A stretch of 8,404 nt of DNA from contig USBI01000063.1 of the NCBI GenBank assembly GCA_900552945.1, forward strand, positions 1-8,404, written 5' to 3'. The DNA comes from an uncultured Oscillospiraceae bacterium (GTDB taxonomy: Bacteria > Bacillota > Clostridia > Oscillospirales > Ruminococcaceae). The number at the start of each line of letters is the position of its first letter. Positions within the stretch are counted from its first letter, which is position 1. Made by a program: the position numbers and the translations under genes. Shown here piece by piece: positions 1-5,193 of the stretch. The notes beneath the pieces are model-generated. The model saw only the letters and a list, made by a program, of their open reading frames with translations, was not told the origin of the DNA and ran no database searches.

Positions 1-23
1 GGTAAAATGCCTTTCGGGTACAT
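1..23 (-). CDS. possible 5' end of a further gene running off the left edge
   Basis: On the minus strand an ATG at 23-21 opens a frame reading M-Y-P-K-G-I-L to the window edge. It is preceded by GAGGG four bases upstream and a GGAG further up. It would be the next gene after the GH4 gene in the same direction, about 100 bp downstream. Only seven codons are visible, so no family can be named and chance is a real alternative. Confidence 0.2.
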
Positions 24-56
24 ATAGCCCTCAAATCTCCGCTAAGAACATCTCGA

Positions 57-80
57 AAAACCGGAACGGGTTTTGTTTTT
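57..80 (-). terminator. weak hairpin with T-tract downstream of the GH4 gene
   Basis: AAAACC (57-62) pairs with GGTTTT (69-74) around a six-base loop, with T-runs on both sides (GTTTTT on the plus strand, TTTTT-C on the minus strand). It lies about 45 bp past the GH4 stop codon, where a terminator would be expected. Only two GC pairs are certain, so the stem is weak. It could serve either strand, or neither. Confidence 0.3.
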
Positions 81-120
81 CTTCTGCTAACCATGCTATC
101 TTAAAAGACACGACCTAGCC

Positions 121-1506
121 TTATTTTAAATACTCTGTGAGATAGGCAGACGTATTATCCACCATCTCATCGAACAGCATTTTCGCGTCATGAGCCGAAA
201 CGGTCATCAGCGGGTCGCGGACAAACGCGGCAAACGCTGTTTCTAAATCACGGCGCAGGCCTGCCTCCACCGTACATTCCTGATTGGCAACGACCGGAGC
301 CACCAGCGTGAGCAGTTTGCACGGAACATCCCCCGCAAAAACCGGCGTGACTCCGTTCGCCGTAAAGCTGGCATTCGTCTCCACAACCGCGTCATGCGGC
401 AGATTGCCGATCTGCCCCCGGTTGGGAAGGTTCACATTGGTGACGAGGTCGCCCAGCCCGAGCAGGGCTTTCATCTGCAAAACGCCTTCCTCACCGGTTT
501 CTTTGAGTGCGAACACCTCTTCGCCGGAAAGCAGTCTACTGCTGCGAGCAAGTCTTTGCTCCAACTCCTCTTTTCTCCAGCTCACCGGCGTCAGGCGGAA
601 CCCCCACTGCTCATATGCGGTTTCCGGGTCCTTCAAATACCACTTGCCGGGGCAGAATTCCGCCAGATGCCGGTCACCTGCCGCCGCGATGGCGCCATAA
701 CGCAGGAAAAGGTCCATCTTCACCTTTTCCTGAGAGAGAAAATAACGGTTGAGCCAGTTTTCATCCCCTTTGACCGCCGGACGGTTCTCATCCAGACAAT
801 AAGCGCGATAAACCGGAAAAAGGTCCTTGTCTTGATACCGTGCCGCTGTAAACCAGGTAAAGTGGTTTACACCCACTACGTTGACCTTGATCTCCTGCCG
901 GCGAATCTCACCCAGCCCGGCCGAAGCGGCAACATTTGCTAAAAACTGCTGGGTGCCGAACACCTCATGGCAGCAACCGAACGCTTTAATCTGTGGGAAT
1001 ACCCGGTAAAGGGTTCGGATGCAGACCGTCATGGGATTGGTGTAATTGATGACCCACGCCCGCGGGCAATACTCCCTGACAGCGTTTGCGAACACCTCAA
1101 ACATCGGGATGGTGCGAAGCGCGCGCAGCACACCTCCGGGGCCGGTGGTGTCCCCTACCGACTGGTAGATTCCGTATTTTTCCGGAGCATGGACGTCCGA
1201 CTGCATCTCATCAAAGGTGCCGGGAAGGATGGAAATAACAACAAAATCTGCATCCACAAGCGCTTCTTTCAGCGTTTCCACCGCTTTGTAAGAAAAATTT
1301 CCCGCATCCGGATGAGCGAGTGGAATGGAATTGCCAATGGTCTCGTTTGCCTTTGCCGCTTTCAGATCAATATCATACAAATAGACCTGCCCCGCAAGTT
1401 CTTTCTCAGCGGCGAGGTCACTCATCAGCCCCCACGCCCATCCGCGCGAACCTCCGCCGATGTAGGCGATCTTTAACTGTTTTGCTTTTGTAACCTCTGT
1501 TTTCAC
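121..1506 (-). CDS. lplD: GH4 family glycosidase, probable alpha-galacturonidase (LplD-like)
   Basis: A 461-residue glycoside hydrolase family 4 enzyme. GH4 enzymes need NAD+ and a divalent metal such as Mn2+ and cleave by an oxidation-elimination-addition route rather than direct hydrolysis. Visible are the Rossmann nucleotide-binding start IGGGSRGW (16-23), VINYTNPM (152-159), the active-site C-H-E-V motif at 179-182, NHFTW (214-218, His215 a likely metal ligand) and GDRHLAEF (277-284). From family knowledge, CHEV in place of CHSV or CNVP marks the alpha-galacturonidase subgroup typified by B. subtilis LplD, which acts on pectic oligosaccharides. The whole protein reads collinear with LplD as I recall it. 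The GTG at 1506 is chosen because AAAGGGGG lies seven bases upstream and the protein then begins just before the Rossmann strand. The same frame stays open up to an ATG at 1638, but that lies upstream of the predicted promoter. An in-frame ATG at 1545 is the main alternative start. No transporter or regulator is visible beside it. Confidence 0.85.
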   Translation of the reverse strand: MKTEVTKAKQLKIAYIGGGSRGWAWGLMSDLAAEKELAGQVYLYDIDLKAAKANETIGNSIPLAHPDAGNFSYKAVETLKEALVDADFVVISILPGTFDEMQSDVHAPEKYGIYQSVGDTTGPGGVLRALRTIPMFEVFANAVREYCPRAWVINYTNPMTVCIRTLYRVFPQIKAFGCCHEVFGTQQFLANVAASAGLGEIRRQEIKVNVVGVNHFTWFTAARYQDKDLFPVYRAYCLDENRPAVKGDENWLNRYFLSQEKVKMDLFLRYGAIAAAGDRHLAEFCPGKWYLKDPETAYEQWGFRLTPVSWRKEELEQRLARSSRLLSGEEVFALKETGEEGVLQMKALLGLGDLVTNVNLPNRGQIGNLPHDAVVETNASFTANGVTPVFAGDVPCKLLTLVAPVVANQECTVEAGLRRDLETAFAAFVRDPLMTVSAHDAKMLFDEMVDNTSAYLTEYLK

Positions 1507-1513
1507 ATACAGT

Positions 1514-1521
1514 CCCCCTTT
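1514..1521 (-). promoter_or_regulatory. ribosome binding site deciding the GTG start of the GH4 gene
   Basis: On the minus strand AAAGGGGG is followed by seven bases and then GTG at 1506-1504. A weaker purine stretch (AAAGGGCGG, about 1552-1560) precedes the alternative ATG at 1545. The stronger site and the fit of the protein N-terminus to LplD-like proteins favour the GTG. Confidence 0.6.
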
Positions 1522-1545
1522 GAGCAAACGCCTTGTTATGCTCAT

Positions 1546-1572
1546 CTCTGCCGCCCTTTCGCAGGAGCAGAG
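1546..1572 (-). other. short stem-loop in the 5' leader of the GH4 gene
   Basis: CTCTGC and GCAGAG (1546-1551 and 1567-1572) form a six-base-pair stem with a 15-base loop in the predicted leader, ending just before the alternative ATG at 1545. A second weak stem (GAGCA/TGCTC) follows before the ribosome binding site. Neither matches a known riboswitch. They may be chance. Confidence 0.25.
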
Positions 1573-1587
1573 CCATTTTTTGTTTTT

Positions 1588-1616
1588 ATTATACGTCCGC
1601 CGTCGGGCAAAAGCAA
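1588..1616 (-). promoter_or_regulatory. sigma-A-type promoter of the GH4 gene
   Basis: On the minus strand TTGCTT (1616-1611) and a perfect TATAAT (1593-1588) are separated by 17 bases. Transcription should start near 1581, giving a leader of about 75 bases before the GTG at 1506. It lies back to back with the nnrE promoter, with about 47 bp between the two -35 boxes. Confidence 0.65.
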
Positions 1617-1663
1617 TGTGAATTCCTTTAAAAGCCAACTTTGCTCACGCGGATAACGGTCGG

Positions 1664-1692
1664 TTGAAGTTTACAGATGCCTGTGCTATATT
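1664..1692 (+). promoter_or_regulatory. sigma-A-type promoter of nnrE
   Basis: TTGAAG (1664-1669) and TATATT (1687-1692) with 17-base spacing. The -10 box is preceded by TGC, which also makes it an extended -10. Transcription should start near 1699, about 48 bases before the nnrE ATG. Confidence 0.65.
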
Positions 1693-1746
1693 AAATTACA
1701 TCCTATTTAAAACAATTTACCTGCAAGATAAAAAGGAGTGTCTTCC

Positions 1747-2361
1747 ATGCGTATATTAAATACCGCTGAAATGCGTTTGGCGGAAGCGGCCGCAAACGAG
1801 CGCGGGGTCAGTTACGAACAGTTGATGGAAAACGCCGGCCAAAAAGCCGCTCAATACATCATTTCTCATTTTTCGCCCTGCCGAATCGTTTTTCTCTGTG
1901 GAAAAGGAAACAATGCGGGTGATGGTCTGGTCATGGCGCGGCTGCTCACAACGAAAGGATTTGACTGTACCGTTTCGTTTTTGTGCGGTGAATCACTTTC
2001 CCCACTCGCCACCCTCAACCGTGAACGTCTTCCAAAACAGGTGAAACAAACAGTCTCACAGCAGCAGGCAATTGACGCCTGCGAATCGGCCGAACTGCTG
2101 GTGGACGGCGTATTCGGAATCGGGTTTCACGGCGCGCTCCCAGCCGAGGTAACAGCAGTATTCGAAACAGCGAATCGGCTGAACGCACACCGCATTGCAC
2201 TTGACCTTCCCAGCGGACTGAACGCGGATACCGGCGAGTTCTGCGCAAACGCCTTTGAGGCACACACCACCTTCACCTTCGGCGCGTACAAACCGGCGCT
2301 TACCATGGAGGGCTGCCAAAACCTCTGCGGCGAAATCGTCTGTTTTGATATTGGCTTATAA
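1747..2361 (+). CDS. nnrE: NAD(P)H-hydrate epimerase, stand-alone YjeF_N domain
   Basis: A 204-residue protein consisting of the YjeF N-terminal domain only. The family interconverts the R and S forms of hydrated NADH/NADPH (NAD(P)HX), so that the S-specific dehydratase NnrD can restore the cofactor; it is a cytosolic metabolite-repair enzyme. The domain signatures are the phosphate-binding loop GKGNNAGDG (52-60), LVDGVFGIGFHG (118-129, with a conserved Asp at 120), ALDLPSGLNAD (151-161) and TFTFGAYKPAL (175-185). The ATG at 1747 is chosen because AAGGAG ends eight bases before it; the GTG at 1738 overlaps that site. Many bacteria fuse this domain to the NnrD kinase-fold domain in a protein of about 500 residues. 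Here the gene ends with a TAA right after the epimerase domain and is followed by a terminator, so the dehydratase must be encoded elsewhere or be absent. Confidence 0.88.
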   Translation: MRILNTAEMRLAEAAANERGVSYEQLMENAGQKAAQYIISHFSPCRIVFLCGKGNNAGDGLVMARLLTTKGFDCTVSFLCGESLSPLATLNRERLPKQVKQTVSQQQAIDACESAELLVDGVFGIGFHGALPAEVTAVFETANRLNAHRIALDLPSGLNADTGEFCANAFEAHTTFTFGAYKPALTMEGCQNLCGEIVCFDIGL

Positions 2362-2397
2362 TACTGCCAAAATACGACAGTCACAAACCGAACAAAG

Positions 2398-2440
2398 AAA
2401 CCGCCTGCCTCCAATGAAACACGGGGGCAGACGGTTTTAT
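2398..2440 (+). terminator. intrinsic terminator between nnrE and tmcAL
   Basis: A 15-position stem (2398-2412 with 2423-2437) contains one C-A mismatch and one U-G wobble on the plus strand, around a 10-base loop. TTTTATTCATTTTAG follows, 37 bp after the nnrE stop. On the minus strand the stem is followed by CTTTGTTCGG, so it may also end tmcAL transcripts arriving from the other side. Confidence 0.75.
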
Positions 2441-2468
2441 TCATTTTAGATTGTTTCCATGAACCGAC

Positions 2469-3656
2469 TTATTCCTCCAACAAAACAGGCGGATGGGTAA
2501 AATCCTGACCATACACAAGCGGACACGCAAGCCCCAGTGAAAACAGTTCACCGGCGCGCAGTTCCAGTTCCGCAATCCGCGGCCCTGCTTTGGCAAGCGC
2601 CGCAAAGCTGGTCCCATACGGAAGCTGTGCGGTCTGTTTCATCCGTGCGGCAATCTCTCTGCCGCGGGCGTTCATTCCAAGAATGCGTAAATACGGCGGC
2701 GGAGTGAAATCACCTTTTTCTGCTCCGAGAAGCGCGCACAGCGCAATCCGCCGCAAACGAGAATGAGCATACCGCTTGGTCTTCGCCGAGTCAAACAGTT
2801 CTTCCAATGTACCGGCGTTTCGTGCCGCCCGTGACAACCGGCTGCCGAGCCCTTCCGATACATCCGGCAAACGTTCCAGTTCTGAAAGGGACATGGTTCG
2901 CAGCCGGTAAAGCGCTGCCCGCTCCAGTCGTTTCATGGAAGAAGGCGCCATGCCGTTTTCCAGTTCCCGGTGGTATATTTCCCAAGCGGAAGAAGGCACA
3001 AACGGCACCGCTTCCTCTGCGCTTTTGCGGAACATGGAGCGAATCGCGGAGGCGCTGGCGTAACCGTTTCGGCTTTCCGCCGAATCGTGCTCCGCTCCGG
3101 CGCGTTTGACTGTAAACACCTTCATATCGCTCCGCAAGCGGAGAACCGCTTTTAAATATTCCACCGCAAGGGTGTTGTTGGGGCTGCTCAGCAAACCAGC
3201 CGCATCATCCCCGGTCAGCCGGCGGACCGCCCGCATCCGCGCTGTGGCGTAAGAAACGCCATGCCGCAGTTCTTCCCGAATCAGCGGCTCTACGGCGTTA
3301 TCCAAACACGCCCGTGCAGCCGCCTGCAGCCCAACGGCATCGCCGCACTCGCTTCCAAAGCCCAGAACATCCACACAACCCGTTCCCGCCAACAGGCTGA
3401 CTGCGGCCCCGGCAAACCGTTCCGCCGAAGCTGAAGCGTATACAGAAGGAAGTTCCAAAACCAAATCCACACCGTTTTTGAGCGCCGCTTCCGCACGAGC
3501 CCATTTTGAGAAAAAAGCGGGTTCCGCACGCTGAACCAGGTGCCCGCTCATAACCGCTACAATGTGAGTTGCCCCCTGCGAACGCAATGATTCCGTTAAA
3601 TAACGATGTCCGTTGTGATATGGATTATATTCCGCTACAATCCCCGCAATTTCCAC
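2469..3656 (-). CDS. tmcAL: tRNA(Met) cytidine acetate ligase (TmcAL/YlbM family)
   Basis: A 395-residue member of the HIGH-type nucleotidyltransferase family (B. subtilis YlbM/TmcAL, about 415 residues). TmcAL activates free acetate with ATP to acetyl-adenylate and acetylates cytidine 34 of elongator tRNA-Met (ac4C34), which helps accurate AUG decoding. Seen here are the N-terminal nucleotide-binding signature AEYNPYHNGH (8-17), VAVMSGHLVQR (33-43), SKWARAEAAL (50-59), VDLVLELP (63-70), GSECGD (101-106), SPNNTLAVEYLKA (158-170) and SASAIR (201-206). The C-terminal half is helical and more variable. It begins with GTG at 3656, six bases after GGGGA; starting there places the first beta strand at residues 3-8, as in the family. 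It converges on nnrE and is divergent from ackA, with a promoter overlapping the ackA promoter. In other Clostridia this gene is often found next to pta-ackA, which supports the assignment. Confidence 0.9.
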   Translation of the reverse strand: MEIAGIVAEYNPYHNGHRYLTESLRSQGATHIVAVMSGHLVQRAEPAFFSKWARAEAALKNGVDLVLELPSVYASASAERFAGAAVSLLAGTGCVDVLGFGSECGDAVGLQAAARACLDNAVEPLIREELRHGVSYATARMRAVRRLTGDDAAGLLSSPNNTLAVEYLKAVLRLRSDMKVFTVKRAGAEHDSAESRNGYASASAIRSMFRKSAEEAVPFVPSSAWEIYHRELENGMAPSSMKRLERAALYRLRTMSLSELERLPDVSEGLGSRLSRAARNAGTLEELFDSAKTKRYAHSRLRRIALCALLGAEKGDFTPPPYLRILGMNARGREIAARMKQTAQLPYGTSFAALAKAGPRIAELELRAGELFSLGLACPLVYGQDFTHPPVLLEE

Positions 3657-3683
3657 ACTTTTTCCCCATTTACCGTGAAACTC

Positions 3684-3715
3684 TTGAAATTTGTTTCTAA
3701 TTGTAATAATATAAT
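3684..3715 (+). promoter_or_regulatory. candidate promoter of ackA
   Basis: TTGAAA (3684-3689) lies 17 bases before TAATAT (3707-3712). A perfect TATAAT overlaps at 3710-3715 but would need a 20-base spacer. Transcription would start near 3719-3722, giving a leader of about 90 bases before the ATG at 3811. Confidence 0.5.
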
Positions 3716-3735
3716 TTATGTATTGTCTCTGTCAA
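3708..3735 (-). promoter_or_regulatory. promoter of tmcAL, overlapping the ackA promoter
   Basis: On the minus strand a perfect TTGACA (3735-3730) lies 16 bases before TATATT (3713-3708). Transcription would start near 3701, about 45 bases before the GTG at 3656. Its -10 box covers the same base pairs as the plus-strand -10 at 3707-3712, so the two polymerases could not be bound together. Confidence 0.6.
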
Positions 3736-3793
3736 GAAGCAGTCTTTTTAAAAGTAAATTCATTACGCGGTGGGAGAGACGGAAACATAACGA

Positions 3794-3800
3794 AAAGGAG
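3794..3800 (+). promoter_or_regulatory. ribosome binding site of ackA
   Basis: AAAGGAG sits ten bases before the ATG at 3811. It decides the start in favour of the MKILVINAGSSS N-terminus. An upstream in-frame ATG at 3718 would add 31 residues with no family counterpart and lies at the promoter. Confidence 0.75.
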
Positions 3801-3810
3801 TCCAGTAAGA

Positions 3811-5025
3811 ATGAAGATTTTGGTTATCAACGCAGGCAGTTCTTCCTTAAAATATCAGCTCATCGACATGACTGATGAATCCGTTCTGGCAAAGGGTAAC
3901 TGTGAACGCATCGGCATCGAGGGCGGCAACATCGCCCATAAGCTCCCGGATGGCACTACAATTAAGGAAAGCTGCAACTTTCCCACCCATACCGAAGCGT
4001 TTCTGGCAGTCATCCGCATGCTGACCACCGGAGAACACGCTGTTATTTCTGATTTGAAAGAGATTTCCGCGATTGGTCACCGCATCGTTCAGGGCGGTAA
4101 GTACTTTTCCAAATCCGTTCTGGTCACCGATGAAGTTATCGACCGAATCGAAAGCATTTCCGACTTGGCGCCGCTGCACAATCCTGCTCATGTACAGGCG
4201 ATTCGTGCGTGCCAGAAAGTATTCGGCAAAGATGTTCCGGAAGTTGTTGTATTTGACACCGCGTTCCATCAGACCATGCCGCCGAAAGCTTACATGTTTG
4301 GTGTGCCGTACAAATATTATGAGAAATATCAGGTTCGTAAATATGGCTTCCACGGCACCTCTCACCGCTTTGTGACCGGACGTTTGGGCGAGTTGACCGG
4401 CTGGGATATGAGCACGAAAAAAATCGTCACCTGTCACCTTGGAAACGGTTCTTCCATTTGTGCGGTTGACGGCGGAAAATGTGTGGATACCAGCATGGGC
4501 TTTACTCCGCTGGATGGTCTGGTTATGGGTACCCGTTCCGGCTCGGTTGACCCTTCGGTTGTTTTGTATATCATGAAGCATGAAAACATCAGCCCGGACC
4601 AGATGAATGACGTACTCAACAAACAGTCCGGTTTCCTTGGAATGTCTGACGGTGTTACAAGCGACTCCCGTGACCTGATTGCCGCAGCGAACGCCGGCAA
4701 CGAAAAAGCAGAGGTTGCCATTCGTACCTTCCGTTACGAAATCAAACGTTATATTGGCGGATACGCCGCTGCAATGGGCGGGCTGGACGCCATTGTCTTC
4801 ACCGGCGGTATTGGCGAAAACTCGGATGAACTCCGCGAAGAGGTTTGTGAAAACCTTGAATTTCTCGGCGTAAATCTGGATAAAAAGAAAAACACCGAAC
4901 TCAACCGTCATGAAGGCCGCGTTTCCAAAGATGGTTCCAAAGTACAGGTTTGGATCGTTCCTACCAACGAAGAACTTTTGATCGCGCGCGATACCCGCGA
5001 TATCGTAGAAACTTTGAGCAAATAA
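3811..5025 (+). CDS. ackA: acetate kinase
   Basis: A 404-residue acetate kinase, the usual length of the family. It interconverts acetyl phosphate plus ADP with acetate plus ATP in the cytosol. In fermenters it makes ATP at the last step of acetate formation; in reverse it activates acetate. Residues matching the Methanosarcina enzyme's active site are visible: N7 in VINAGSSSLKYQ (5-16), R91 in GHRIVQGG (89-96), D149 in FDTAFHQTMP (148-157), H181 in YGFHGTSHR (178-186), H209 in CHLGNGSS (208-215), R242 in MGTRSGSVDP (239-248), the nucleotide loop FTGGIGENS (330-338) and E387 in PTNEE (384-388). All key residues are intact. Its usual partner pta (phosphotransacetylase) is not adjacent: upstream is divergent tmcAL and downstream is a terminator followed by a mobile element. 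A monocistronic transcript is therefore expected. Confidence 0.97.
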   Translation: MKILVINAGSSSLKYQLIDMTDESVLAKGNCERIGIEGGNIAHKLPDGTTIKESCNFPTHTEAFLAVIRMLTTGEHAVISDLKEISAIGHRIVQGGKYFSKSVLVTDEVIDRIESISDLAPLHNPAHVQAIRACQKVFGKDVPEVVVFDTAFHQTMPPKAYMFGVPYKYYEKYQVRKYGFHGTSHRFVTGRLGELTGWDMSTKKIVTCHLGNGSSICAVDGGKCVDTSMGFTPLDGLVMGTRSGSVDPSVVLYIMKHENISPDQMNDVLNKQSGFLGMSDGVTSDSRDLIAAANAGNEKAEVAIRTFRYEIKRYIGGYAAAMGGLDAIVFTGGIGENSDELREEVCENLEFLGVNLDKKKNTELNRHEGRVSKDGSKVQVWIVPTNEELLIARDTRDIVETLSK

Positions 5026-5047
5026 TTATTTTCGTTCGTAACAAAGC

Positions 5048-5090
5048 AAAACCCCGTTTGCAGCTAAACTCGTTGCAAACGGGGTTTTTT
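5048..5090 (+). terminator. strong intrinsic terminator of ackA
   Basis: A perfect 15-bp stem (5048-5062 with 5074-5088) encloses an 11-base loop, and the T-run extends to 5090. It starts 22 bp after the ackA stop. The A-run on the left arm means the hairpin would also carry a T-run on the minus strand, so it could stop transcripts leaving the mobile element toward ackA. Confidence 0.93.
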
Positions 5091-5151
5091 ATTACCTAAA
5101 ACAGGGCCCGGCCAAAAGCCAACGCCAGATAAGGAAGTTTTTATGTAGGGG

Positions 5152-5185
5152 TACGGTGTAACTCAGTAAAATGGGTTGCACCGTA
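5152..5185. repeat. 11-bp inverted repeat near the element end
   Basis: Arms 5152-5162 and 5175-5185 (TACGGTGTAAC and GTTGCACCGTA) are separated by 12 bases. The one imperfect pair is a U-G wobble on the plus strand but a C-A mismatch on the minus strand. TTCTTTTGTT follows on the plus strand, so it looks more like a terminator for transcription entering from the ackA side than one for the recombinase, whose stop codon is nine bases away. It could instead be part of the attachment-site region bound by the recombinase. Confidence 0.65.
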
Positions 5186-5193
5186 TTCTTTTG

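Noticed and set aside
2..118. Plus-strand frame open from the left edge to TAG at 116-118, possible gene tail
   Set aside because: Only 38 codons with no recognisable pattern (Ser/Asn-rich). It would converge on the GH4 gene with its stop three bases from the GH4 stop. It could be real, but nothing positive supports it.
394..942. 182-codon plus-strand frame inside the GH4 gene (and others at 284-700 and 967-1476)
   Set aside because: Antisense to a well-supported GH4 gene; the translations are Cys/Arg/Pro-rich without family features.
1507..1638. N-terminal extension of the GH4 protein to an ATG at 1638
   Set aside because: It would start upstream of the predicted promoter (1588-1616) and add 44 residues without family counterpart. 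A good ribosome binding site precedes the GTG at 1506 instead.
3676..3689. Possible catabolite-responsive (cre) site TGAAACTCTTGAAA near the ackA promoter
   Set aside because: Three of the fixed positions of the cre consensus, including both of the central CG, do not match.
3725..3780. GTCTCT/AGAGAC pairing in the ackA leader as a riboswitch or attenuator
   Set aside because: Only six base pairs enclosing 44 bases, with no match to a known riboswitch and no terminator-like hairpin before the ribosome binding site.
3847..4911. 354-codon open frame on the minus strand, antisense to ackA
   Set aside because: It is covered entirely by an acetate kinase with all catalytic residues. The translation shows no known motif and no ribosome binding site stands out. 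It is best explained as a by-product of ackA codon use.
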